Shown here one piece after another: positions 37,936 to 45,149 of a DNA stretch of 64,000 nt; within the stretch, counting starts at the first letter, position 1; every line of letters starts with the position of its first letter. The DNA is taken from the NCBI GenBank assembly GCA_945874825.1, contig CAMCIK010000003.1, positions 1-64,000 of the forward strand, read 5' to 3'. The DNA comes from Phenylobacterium deserti (lineage in GTDB: Bacteria; Pseudomonadota; Alphaproteobacteria; Caulobacterales; Caulobacteraceae). The translations under genes and the position numbers were made by a program. The notes below the pieces were generated by a model. The model saw only the letters and a list, made by a program, of their open reading frames with translations, made no database searches and was not told where the DNA came from.

Positions 37936-38427
37936 ATGCTCCGAAGCGCCGTCGTCGCCACGCTTGTCTTCTGGTCACTGTCCTCCGACGCCAGGGCGTC
38001 AGACCCCGCCGGAGCGTCTGCTGGCCCGCTCCAGGCCCACATCAACCAGGCCCTCCAGTCCCCGACCGACGTCCCGTTCCGCGCGGCGGAAACCGACCTC
38101 AACGGCGACGGCCAGGATGAGGTGGTCGTCCACGTTACGAGCCGCGATTACTGCGGCAGCGGCGGATGCGTGACGCTCGTGCTCCAGCGGACGGGCCAGG
38201 GCTACCGCACCGTGATGCGCGCCTCGGTCACCCGCCCGCCCATCCGCGTCCTGGAGACCCGGCATCAGGGCTGGAAGGACATCGGCGTCACGGTTTCGGG
38301 GGGCGGTGCAGGCCCGGCCTACGAGGCCGCCCTGGCCTTCGACGGCCGCCGCTATCCCTCCAACCCCACGACGCCGCCTGCCCGCCCGGTAAAGGACGCC
38401 GCCGGCGTCACCCTGATCGCGGAATGA
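37936..38427 (+). CDS. Small exported protein with Ca-binding-like repeat
   Basis: A 163-residue protein with a signal peptide (residues 1-22, VVATLVFWSLSSDARA). The mature part includes ETDLNGDGQDEVVVHVTS, an EF-hand-like or FG-GAP calcium loop, followed by a beta-rich domain with a Cys pair in SRDYCGSGGCVTLVLQ. No named family recognised. Its stop overlaps the start of the P1 peptidase gene (ATGA), so they share a transcript. Function unknown. Confidence 0.65.
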   Translation: MLRSAVVATLVFWSLSSDARASDPAGASAGPLQAHINQALQSPTDVPFRAAETDLNGDGQDEVVVHVTSRDYCGSGGCVTLVLQRTGQGYRTVMRASVTRPPIRVLETRHQGWKDIGVTVSGGGAGPAYEAALAFDGRRYPSNPTTPPARPVKDAAGVTLIAE

Positions 38428-39482
38428 GTGACACCGCCTCCAAGGGCGGCGCCGGCCCGGCGCCCGGCCCCCGCAACCTCATCACCGACGTGCCCGGCCT
38501 GTTGGTGGGCCAGGCGCAGGACGCTGCCGTGCGCACCGGTGTGACGGTGATCCTGCCCGACGACCGGGCGGTCTGTGCCGTGGATGTGCGCGGCGGCGGC
38601 CCCGGCACCCGGGAGACCGACGCCCTGGCGCCCGAGAACCTGGTGGAGGCGGTGGACGCCGTGGTCCTGTCCGGCGGCTCGGTCTGGGGCCTGGCCGCTG
38701 CTGATGGCGCCGTGGCCTGGCTGGGCGCCCGGGGCCGGGGCTTTCGCCTCGCCAACCGGCCCGGCGTTCCACCCTCGCCGGTCGTGCCTGCGGCCATCCT
38801 CTTCGACCTCGCCAATGGGGGCGACAAGGCCTGGGGCGAGGATCCGCCCTATCGCGAACTGGGGCGCCGGGCCTGTGCCGCCGCCAGCCTCGATGCCGAC
38901 CTCGGCACGGCCGGCGCGGGATATGGCGCGGCGGCGGGGGGCCTTAAGGGCGGGACCGGCTCGGCCTCGATTCTCTCCGCCGATGGCGCCATGGGAGCCC
39001 TGGTCTGCGTCAACAGTTGGGGCTCGGTCACCGCCCCGGACGGCCGCACCTTCTGGGCCACCCCCTTCGAAATCGACGGCGAGTTCGGGGGCCTGCCCCT
39101 CGACGGCCTGCGCGCCGGCCCCGGCCAGTGGGGCCCGTCCAAGGCCCCGCCCCCGGCGGGCGCCCGCCAGAACACCACCATCGCCTGCGTGGCCACCGAC
39201 GTGGCCCTCACCCCGGCCCAGGCCAGGCGCCTGGCCATCATGGCCCAGGACGGCCTGGCCCGCGCCATCCGCCCCGTCCACGCCCCCTTCGACGGCGACG
39301 TGGTCTTCGCCCTGTCCACGGCCCGTCGCCCCCTAGAGGGCGGAGACGCCGCCCTCGCCCGCCTGGGCGCCCTGGCCGCCGACACCCTGGCCCGGGCCAT
39401 CGCCCGGGGCGTCTACGAGGCGAGCCCCTGGCCCGACGCCCGCCCCGGCGAGGCCCCCCCCGCCTGGCGCGACCGCCGCTGA
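38424..39482 (+). CDS. P1 (S58) family peptidase / DmpA-like aminopeptidase
   Basis: A 352-residue member of the DmpA/BapA N-terminal-nucleophile family. It begins NLITDVPGLLVGQAQDAAVRTGVTV, carries VDVRGGGPGTRETDAL, DAVVLSGGSVWGLAAADGAV and the self-cleavage site in GARQNTTIACVATDVALTP, where Thr is the likely nucleophile after Asn. These enzymes remove N-terminal D- or L-amino acids or beta-amino acids. The ATG at 38424 overlaps the upstream stop. Confidence 0.92.
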   Translation: MSDTASKGGAGPAPGPRNLITDVPGLLVGQAQDAAVRTGVTVILPDDRAVCAVDVRGGGPGTRETDALAPENLVEAVDAVVLSGGSVWGLAAADGAVAWLGARGRGFRLANRPGVPPSPVVPAAILFDLANGGDKAWGEDPPYRELGRRACAAASLDADLGTAGAGYGAAAGGLKGGTGSASILSADGAMGALVCVNSWGSVTAPDGRTFWATPFEIDGEFGGLPLDGLRAGPGQWGPSKAPPPAGARQNTTIACVATDVALTPAQARRLAIMAQDGLARAIRPVHAPFDGDVVFALSTARRPLEGGDAALARLGALAADTLARAIARGVYEASPWPDARPGEAPPAWRDRR

Positions 39483-39504
39483 ACCGCCGAGGAATCTCCC
39501 GCCC

Positions 39505-39640
39505 CCCGCTTGCGCTTTTCCGCCCGTGCGACTAGGTTCCGCGCCCTCGCCACAAGGCGGTGCGCGCCCGTAGCTCAGCTGGATAGAGCCTCAGACTACG
39601 AATCTGAGGGTCGGACGTTCGAATCGTTCCGGGCGCGCCA
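39505..39640. repeat. Left copy of a 136-bp direct repeat (tRNA-Arg plus its upstream region)
   Basis: This segment aligns without gaps to 44124-44259, 4,619 bp away. The tRNA part is identical except for one base; the roughly 59 bp upstream are diverged but clearly related (shared CCCGCT, GCGCTTTT, GCGCCCTCGCC and AAGGCGGTGC blocks). The two copies flank the peptide-export island like the ends of an integrated element or an old tandem duplication. Confidence 0.8.
39564..39640 (+). tRNA. tRNA-Arg (anticodon ACG), copy 1
   Basis: A complete 77-nt cloverleaf with CCA encoded. The acceptor stem pairs GCGCCCG with CGGGCGC. The anticodon loop CTACGAA (anticodon ACG at 39598-39600) is closed by TCAGA/TCTGA; the T-loop is TTCGAAT. 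It reads CGU/CGC/CGA codons after A-to-I editing by TadA. The base at position 26 is C, where a purine is usual and where copy 2 has A. Confidence 0.97.
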
Positions 39641-39848
39641 TTTCGGTTTAAAATCGAGAACTGCCGACAGAGGGGGCTTCAAGGCCAGAACGCGACGTGA
39701 GTGTTCGTAGCAGTTCGGTTGGCGGGTAGGCAAAAGCAGATCTCTCGAACCGTAAGAGTTTGCATAGCCCCGCCTAGCCATTGAGCCTTTAATTAAAAGC
39801 GGGCTGGAGGAAATTCAGGCAATTCTGCCGAGTTTTTGAATCATTGTA

Positions 39849-41975
39849 TTAGGCGTCGATCGCGATCAGTTCCTTCGGTGCTGTCAGTACGCCGTTCTCG
39901 ACGACAAGTACGCGATCAGCTCGCCTTAGCAATGCAGGTCTGTGGGCTACGATAATCCGTGTGATCGGAATTTGCGCGACCAGTTCAGCTATGAGTTCTT
40001 CAGTTGCAACGTCCAGATTGGCGGTGCCTTCGTCTAGGACCAGGATGCGTGGCTGTCGATAAAGGGCGCGGGCTAGCAATACCCGTTGCTTCTGGCCGCC
40101 TGAGAGGGTGGAGCCCATGTCGCCGACCAACGACAGATACTGCATAGGCATCCGGCTGATGTCCTCATGCACTTGTGCGGCCATGGCAGCGCCTTGGACC
40201 CGCGCCATATCAAGATCCGGGTCGAAGAAAGCTATGTTGTCAGCAATGGTGCCCGACAATAGCCGATCGTCTTGGGCTACGACCCCAACCTGTTCCCGCC
40301 AAGACCTCCACAGGTCGGGCGTTGCGGTATGGCCGTCAAGGGTGATCATGCCGCCTGTCGGTTGACGCAGACCCAGCATCAGCTTCAGCAAGGTTGTCTT
40401 GCCCCCCCCGGAGGCTCCGGTAATGGCCAGGAATTCTCCGGGCTGAACTTCGAGATTCAACCCATGAAGGATAGCTCGGTCGGCGGCACCATATTGGAAG
40501 TCGATGTCCCTGAGACTCATAGCCCCGCGCACGTCAAGGCGGGGCGGCGTGCTGGTCGACGACGTCTCGACCTCGGCAGTGACGATGTCGGCCAGCCGAT
40601 CGAGGTGCAGCTCCAGGAATCTGAACTGAATGGCTTGATTGATCAATGCGTTCGCTCGGTCCGTAAAGGTCTGGCGGAACGACAGGAAGGCGAACAACAT
40701 ACCGACCGAGAAGCCGTCGCCCGCCAGGATCGTCCGAGCACCTAGGTAGATGACGATTACTGACTGCAGACCTGTCACCAACCCTTGAATGAAGGACATG
40801 GAAATCTGGAGCTTGCCCACGGTGATGTCGGCATTGACGGCATTGGCGTAAAGATTGCGCCAGGCGCTTTCGCGCTCGACTTCGCGGCCCATGACCTTGA
40901 TCGTCGTGGCGGCACGGACCGTCTCCATAATGTGGGACTGTTCGCGCGCGGACTCGATGATCTGTTCTTCGGTCCGGGCCTTCAGCGCCGGGTACACGGC
41001 GAAGGCCAGAGCCAGGTTTACCGCCACGGCCCCAACGACGACCGCCGTTAGCGTCGGCGAGTACAACAGTAGGATAACGACCGCCACGATCGCCATCAGC
41101 CCGTCGATGATGGCCGCAATGACGCCGCGGGTCAGAACGTCCTGGATCGCTGAGGCCGAACCGAAGCGTGAGAGAATGTCACCGACATGGCGCTTCTCAA
41201 ACCATTCGCTGGGCAGGCGAATCATGTGCCGCACCAGGTTACCAACCATCTGAAAGCTCAGCATCTGGCCGAACACCTGCAAGGCCCAGGCCCTTAAGGC
41301 CTCGATCGTCGCCTGGATGATAACCAAGGCACCGAAACCGATCGCCAGCACGGTTAACAGGTTACGATCAGCGCGGAAAATCGCCTCATCCACCACCAAC
41401 TGCATCTGAAACGGCATGGCGAAAGCCGCGACCTGAAGTGCCAGCGACAAGCCCAGGATCTGGAAGAAGGCGGGCCAGAAGCCGACCATGCGGGACCACA
41501 GGCTGGTCAGCTTGATTGGGGCGCGGGCGGTAACCTTCTCGAAGGTGTCGGACGGGCTCAACTCCAGCGCCACACCCGTAAAATGCTTCGACAGATCGTC
41601 CAGGGTATAGGTACGAGCACCTAGGGCCGGGTCGTGGATCACGGCCTTGCCATTTGCGACCGACTTCAGGACGACGAAATGGTTCAGGTCCCAGTGCAGG
41701 ATCGCGGGCAGTCGCACCCTGGGTAGCGCCGACAACTCGACCCGAAGGGCACGGGGCGCAAGCCCCAGGCTGTCGGCGAACCCCATAATGCTGCGCAATG
41801 TCGCGCCGGACATCGACAGGGTGAACCGTTGGCGTAGACCATTTAGATCGACATCATGGCCATGATACCGGGCGATCATGGCCATACAGGCGAGACCACA
41901 TTCGGCAGCCTCGGCCGCTTGGATGATAGGCAGCCGTCGGCGTCGGGCAAAGTTCAGTTCTGATGGGATTTTCAT
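39849..41975 (-). CDS. Peptidase-containing ABC exporter (C39 bacteriocin-type; CdzA-like)
   Basis: A 708-residue inner-membrane exporter that cleaves double-glycine leaders and exports the peptide. The N-terminal C39 peptidase has its catalytic Cys in AAECGLACMAMIARYHGHDVD (Cys 26), with His in HWDLNHFVVLK and Asp in IHDPALG. A six-helix transmembrane domain follows, then an ATPase with Walker A GASGGGKTT, signature LSGGQKQR and ILVLDEGTANLD. The start ATG 41975 overlaps the stop of the HlyD gene. Base composition is clearly less GC-rich than the flanking genes. Two leader-bearing peptides nearby are the likely cargo. Confidence 0.93.
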   Translation of the reverse strand: MKIPSELNFARRRRLPIIQAAEAAECGLACMAMIARYHGHDVDLNGLRQRFTLSMSGATLRSIMGFADSLGLAPRALRVELSALPRVRLPAILHWDLNHFVVLKSVANGKAVIHDPALGARTYTLDDLSKHFTGVALELSPSDTFEKVTARAPIKLTSLWSRMVGFWPAFFQILGLSLALQVAAFAMPFQMQLVVDEAIFRADRNLLTVLAIGFGALVIIQATIEALRAWALQVFGQMLSFQMVGNLVRHMIRLPSEWFEKRHVGDILSRFGSASAIQDVLTRGVIAAIIDGLMAIVAVVILLLYSPTLTAVVVGAVAVNLALAFAVYPALKARTEEQIIESAREQSHIMETVRAATTIKVMGREVERESAWRNLYANAVNADITVGKLQISMSFIQGLVTGLQSVIVIYLGARTILAGDGFSVGMLFAFLSFRQTFTDRANALINQAIQFRFLELHLDRLADIVTAEVETSSTSTPPRLDVRGAMSLRDIDFQYGAADRAILHGLNLEVQPGEFLAITGASGGGKTTLLKLMLGLRQPTGGMITLDGHTATPDLWRSWREQVGVVAQDDRLLSGTIADNIAFFDPDLDMARVQGAAMAAQVHEDISRMPMQYLSLVGDMGSTLSGGQKQRVLLARALYRQPRILVLDEGTANLDVATEELIAELVAQIPITRIIVAHRPALLRRADRVLVVENGVLTAPKELIAIDA

Positions 41976-43216
41976 CAACGGTTCCCGGCAGCGTACAGCG
42001 GGTCCAGCAACCATTCCAGCAACGACCGTCGGTCAATGACTACATCGGCGCTCAACAGCATGCCAGGCTGAAGCGGCAGGGTCTCGCCATAGGCTTCGAC
42101 GCTGTCTTTGGCCAGTTTGACCCGGACGCGGAACACCGGCTCTTGGACCTGAAGACCGGGGATTGAGACTTCGGCCGGGGCCAGCACCGTGCGGGAAACC
42201 GAGGTCACGACGCCCTGGCCTGTCCCGAACTTCTGATGCGGGAAGGCCTGGTAGAGTAGGCGCACCTCCTGGCCCTCGCGCACGAAGCCGGCGGCCCTTG
42301 AGGGGGCATAGAGCTCAGCCTCAAGGGCGGACGCTCCAGCGGTCAGGACGGCGACGGCAGCCCCGGGGGCAACGGTCTGGCCCGCTTGGACCGGTAGAGC
42401 CGCCACCCGGCCCGCCACGGTGGCGACAACCACATAGCGGCCTTGGGCTTCGGTCTGGGTCGCCTGCTGGTCCAAACCGGCCCGGGTCGAAGCCGCCTCA
42501 GCACGCACGGTCTGAAGGTCGATCGGGATCGCAGCCAGGCGAGCATTCACCTCCCCAATCTCACGCTCGTAACCCAGCGCCTGCGACGACAGGGTCGAGG
42601 CCTCCTGCTGCACCAAAAGTTCGGCGGATCGGCGGGCCTCCAGTTCGCGACGCGGCAGGAAACCCTGGGCCACCATGGTCTCGGCGCGCGTGACTTCAGC
42701 GCGTGCCAAAGCCAGCCGTTCCCCCTGCAGACCAATCCTGCGGCGAGTTTCTGCCAATTCCCGGCTAATGGCAGCACGACGAGCGATCATCTGACGCTGC
42801 TCCGCACCCAGTGCGGCCTGGGCGGCGGCGGCGCGCGACTGGGCCGCCGCGCCCTGCGCATCAAGGCTTCGGGAAAGCGCCGCAAAACTGTCGCCGCCTT
42901 CCAGCGCCGAGGATAGGTTCAAGGTTGCAATGGGTTGCCCGACGACGACCCGATCGCCTTCACGCACATGCACTGTGGATACGATCCCGCCCTGGCGCGC
43001 GGCCAGCCGGATCATCCCGGCTTGAGGCGTCAGCCAACCCACGACGGTCTCCTTGCGGGCATAAGAGGCTGTGGCCGCGAACGATGCCCCGCCGATCACG
43101 ACCGCAAACATCAGCCCGGCGAGGAGCCGAGACGAAAGGGAGGACGCCAGCACCACTTCGCCTGCGAGGCGGCGTGTGGCGTGGGTGATGGCTTCCTTAC
43201 GAAAAAGACTGTGCAC
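41975..43216 (-). CDS. HlyD-family membrane-fusion adaptor (CdzB-like)
   Basis: A 413-residue periplasmic adaptor for a type I secretion system. One transmembrane helix lies near residues 32-50 (LLAGLMFAVVIGGASFAATA). Then come a split lipoyl domain (GIVSTVHVREGDRVVVGQPIATL and VVVATVAGRVAALPVQAGQTV), a long alpha-helical coiled-coil hairpin (about 110-235), and a beta-barrel end (GMLLSADVVIDRRSLLEWL). The start is GTG 43216. It is upstream of and coupled to the exporter. A TolC-type outer-membrane channel is not in this window. Confidence 0.92.
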   Translation of the reverse strand: MHSLFRKEAITHATRRLAGEVVLASSLSSRLLAGLMFAVVIGGASFAATASYARKETVVGWLTPQAGMIRLAARQGGIVSTVHVREGDRVVVGQPIATLNLSSALEGGDSFAALSRSLDAQGAAAQSRAAAAQAALGAEQRQMIARRAAISRELAETRRRIGLQGERLALARAEVTRAETMVAQGFLPRRELEARRSAELLVQQEASTLSSQALGYEREIGEVNARLAAIPIDLQTVRAEAASTRAGLDQQATQTEAQGRYVVVATVAGRVAALPVQAGQTVAPGAAVAVLTAGASALEAELYAPSRAAGFVREGQEVRLLYQAFPHQKFGTGQGVVTSVSRTVLAPAEVSIPGLQVQEPVFRVRVKLAKDSVEAYGETLPLQPGMLLSADVVIDRRSLLEWLLDPLYAAGNR

Positions 43217-43250
43217 TGACGTTGTCAGACCTATGTTGCTGAAGTTTTAT

Positions 43251-43291
43251 ACTTCGCGATGTTGACAGCATCGAAAGTGGGAAGCAACACT
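43251..43291 (+). promoter_or_regulatory. Possible promoter and overlapping operator for the peptide genes
   Basis: A consensus -35 box TTGACA lies at 43262-43267; 18 bp later AACACT (43286-43291) is a poor -10 candidate. The -35 box is inside an imperfect palindrome: ACTTCGCGATG (43251-43261) and CATCGAAAGT (43269-43278) are near inverted copies around TTGACAG. The gap serves divergent hlyD-type and peptide transcripts, so a shared regulator here is plausible. Both calls are by eye. Confidence 0.35.
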
Positions 43292-43338
43292 GGACCCCGG
43301 CTCCGGCTCGTATGGACTTTACAACCTAGGAGGAAGGA

Positions 43339-43626
43339 ATGGCGGCTTTGGATGTCGGCGTATATGACAATTTTGTTTCAGACACGCTTCAATCAGAGAT
43401 GAGTGATCTGCGCGTTTTAGGCGACAACGAAGTTGAGTTGGTAAACGGGCAATTTTTACTACCAGGCGCTGGAGCAGTTGTTATTGGTGGGCTTGCCGTT
43501 GCTGCTGCAGCTGCCGTGATTGGATTTGGAATCGGTTACTGGATGAACCGGGATCCTCAACCCCCTCCGCCGCCGGAGCCCCCCGCCCCACCCAGGCCTC
43601 CAGCTCCATACTCCGGCTACTGGTAA
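43339..43626 (+). CDS. Putative exported glycine-zipper peptide 1 (CdzC/CdzD-like), non-canonical leader
   Basis: A 95-residue peptide with a strong ribosome site (AGGAGG at 43328-43333, 5 bp before the ATG). The leader ends LRVLGDNEVELVNGQ (residues 24-38), which matches double-glycine leaders except that the last Gly is Gln. The core opens with a Gly/Ala-rich hydrophobic segment (AGAVVIGGLAVAAAAAVIG) containing an AxxxGxxxG zipper (AAVIGFGIG), then has a Pro-rich tail (PPPPPEPPAPPRPPAP) ending in YSGYW. It diverges from the adaptor and exporter genes. Toxin function is inferred from similarity to the Cdz system. Confidence 0.65.
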   Translation: MAALDVGVYDNFVSDTLQSEMSDLRVLGDNEVELVNGQFLLPGAGAVVIGGLAVAAAAAVIGFGIGYWMNRDPQPPPPPEPPAPPRPPAPYSGYW

Positions 43627-43644
43627 CTCTATATGACTCAGCCG

Positions 43645-43680
43645 CGCTATAGCGTGGGGCTCTGACCCCGCCGCAGCGGG
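43645..43680 (+). other. Structured intergenic region between the two peptide genes
   Basis: The 115-bp gap contains the 10-bp palindrome CGCTATAGCG (43645-43654), a GTGGGG/CCCCGC hairpin with a six-base loop (43654-43671) and a CCCG/CGGG hairpin (43667-43680). There is no T-run, so it is not a standard terminator. It could adjust relative expression of the two peptides by mRNA processing or partial attenuation. No gene is evident in this gap. Confidence 0.3.
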
Positions 43681-43741
43681 CTTGGATTCTATGAGCAAAC
43701 TCGACAGTCGTAAGTAACAAACCTTCTGAAAGGATCAAGAA

Positions 43742-43948
43742 ATGAACAGTGCGACAGCAGATATTCGTGAGATGACTCACGAGGAGATTTCAGATGTGAA
43801 CGGGGGGGTCGTGGCTGAGATCTTTACAGGTGCAGTCATCCTCGGAGCTATCTACTTTGGTTTTAAAACTGGTTATGATGCTGGGAGAGATTGTGCCCTA
43901 AATCACAACCGTCAAGACGACAGAAAAAGGGGTTGCGTGGGTAAGTAA
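43742..43948 (+). CDS. Putative exported glycine-zipper peptide 2 (CdzC/CdzD-like), double-glycine leader
   Basis: A 68-residue peptide. Residues 1-22 (ending REMTHEEISDVNGG) are a canonical double-glycine leader for C39 exporters; cleavage would release a 46-residue core. The core starts VVAEIFTGAVILGAIYFG, carries the exact glycine zipper GFKTGYDAG (GxxxGxxxG), and ends in a charged tail with two Cys that could form a disulfide. An AAAGGA ribosome site precedes the ATG. It is 115 bp after peptide 1 on the same strand and ahead of a rho-independent terminator. Confidence 0.72.
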   Translation: MNSATADIREMTHEEISDVNGGVVAEIFTGAVILGAIYFGFKTGYDAGRDCALNHNRQDDRKRGCVGK

Positions 43949-44021
43949 ACGAGGAAAATCATATTCAGGGAGTGCAGGGTTGGGAAACTCCACTGAAATA
44001 GAGACATAGGTTTAGCGAAAA

Positions 44022-44058
44022 GGGAGGTCTGTTCAAAATGACAGATCTCCCACTTTTT
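44022..44058 (+). terminator. Rho-independent terminator of the peptide operon
   Basis: GGGAGGTCTG (44022-44031) pairs with CAGATCTCCC (44042-44051) with one G-T wobble across a 10-base loop, and is followed by ACTTTTTCT. It lies 74 bp after the second peptide gene, which marks the end of the peptide transcript. The 74 bp hold no gene with a plausible start. Confidence 0.75.
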
Positions 44059-44123
44059 CTGAGTTTCACGGGCGCCATCCCCTGGCGGCCACCGGTGCCG
44101 AGGCAGGGCAAACTCCGGACCGG

Positions 44124-44259
44124 CCCGCTAGCGCTTTTTCACCCTTACGGCGAGGTACTGCGCCCTCGCCGTAAGGCGGTGCGCGCCCGTAGCTCAGCTG
44201 GATAGAGCATCAGACTACGAATCTGAGGGTCGGACGTTCGAATCGTTCCGGGCGCGCCA
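44124..44259. repeat. Right copy of the 136-bp direct repeat (tRNA-Arg plus its upstream region)
   Basis: This is the partner of 39505-39640, in the same orientation, and aligned without gaps. The upstream 59 bp differ at roughly a quarter of positions, whereas the tRNA differs at one. Such unequal divergence fits selection on the tRNA after an old duplication, or an element that brought its own tRNA copy. Confidence 0.8.
44183..44259 (+). tRNA. tRNA-Arg (anticodon ACG), copy 2
   Basis: A 77-nt tRNA identical to copy 1 at 39564 except for position 26, which is A here (C there). The acceptor stem, anticodon ACG, T-loop TTCGAAT and encoded CCA are intact, so both copies look functional. The PhyH-like gene ends 10 bp beyond the CCA on the opposite strand. 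Confidence 0.97.
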
Positions 44260-44269
44260 TTTTCTCTTC

Positions 44270-45046
44270 TCACCCCTCCCGCAAGAACCGCCACGTCATC
44301 ATCAGCCTCGGCGCCGGTGACGCGTTCGGCGAAGCCGTGTGCAGGGCCCGCATGTCCATCAGCCAGAGGTCACCGGGGGTGCCGGTCAGCTCCACCACCT
44401 CGATGGGAACGCCGTCCACCTCGCCCAGGGGGCCAGGGGCGGCGGGGCGGTCGGGGTGGGCGGGGTCCATCAGGCGGGCGAAGGGCGGCAGGGCGCGCAG
44501 GCGGGCCTTGATGTCCTTCGACCTCAACTCGCCCTGGTCATTGAGCAGGCGGTGCGAGCCGGCGGCGACGAGGGTTCCGCCGGCGCCCGGGGTGACGGGC
44601 GAAAGGAAGCTGAAGACCTGGACCCCGGGGCAGCCAGCCTGAGACGTGCGGGGGACGTCGGTGTGCCAGAGGATGGCGGGCAGGCTCCAGGCCGGGGCGT
44701 TGGGCAGGGTCCAGAGGAGCTGGGGTCGGCTGAGGCCGCCGGCGGTTCCCATCCTCGCCCCTGCCAGCGCATCGAGGCCGGCGATGAGCCCGGCGGGGAC
44801 CAGGGTCTCCAGCAGGTTGGCCAGCCGGCGGTCCTTGAAGGCAGCCGGCGCCTTGCCGAGGGCGGGCCAGCGCGGCCTGTCGGCGCCCGCCAGGGTCCAG
44901 CCCTCGCCCTCGGTCCAGAGCCCCGCGCGCGACAGGAAATCAAAGACCGCGCTCCGGGCGGCGGCCAGGCCCGCGGGATCGGCGGCGTCGGGAAGGCGCA
45001 GGAGACCGCGGTCGCGGAAGACGGCGACGTCGGCGTCGGAGATCAT
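44270..45046 (-). CDS. Phytanoyl-CoA dioxygenase family protein
   Basis: A 258-residue Fe(II)/2-oxoglutarate-dependent oxygenase-like protein. The iron ligands are likely the His and Asp of ILWHTDVPRTS and the His of DMRALHTASPNASP; the 2-oxoglutarate Arg is probably in RLMMTWRF. The core GCPGVQVFSFLSPVTPGAGGTLVAAGSHRL (in parts) is PhyH-like. The start is ATG 45046 (MISDADVAVFRDRGLLRLP). Substrate unknown. It converges on tRNA copy 2 and is divergent from the nucleotidyltransferase. Confidence 0.82.
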   Translation of the reverse strand: MISDADVAVFRDRGLLRLPDAADPAGLAAARSAVFDFLSRAGLWTEGEGWTLAGADRPRWPALGKAPAAFKDRRLANLLETLVPAGLIAGLDALAGARMGTAGGLSRPQLLWTLPNAPAWSLPAILWHTDVPRTSQAGCPGVQVFSFLSPVTPGAGGTLVAAGSHRLLNDQGELRSKDIKARLRALPPFARLMDPAHPDRPAAPGPLGEVDGVPIEVVELTGTPGDLWLMDMRALHTASPNASPAPRLMMTWRFLREG

Positions 45047-45149
45047 GGGGCCGCCGCGCCCGGGGGACGGCGGAAGGTTTCCCTGCACATGGGAAGAGCC
45101 TAGACCCGTCGCGACCGCAGGGCCATCAGGGCCGGAGGAGACAAACGCC

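Noticed and set aside
39596-39781. Short minus-strand frame overlapping tRNA-Arg copy 1
   Set aside because: Its C-terminus is encoded by the antisense of the tRNA, a common spurious gene call; no ribosome site.
43481-43780. Minus-strand frame opposite the peptide genes, considered as an immunity gene
   Set aside because: It is antisense to both peptides, has no transmembrane segment or convincing ribosome site, and part mirrors the Pro-rich tail.
39641-44123. Integrase or transposase that would make the island a typical mobile element
   Set aside because: No recombinase-like frame was found; xerC at 3.9 kb is the housekeeping enzyme and is unrelated to the island.
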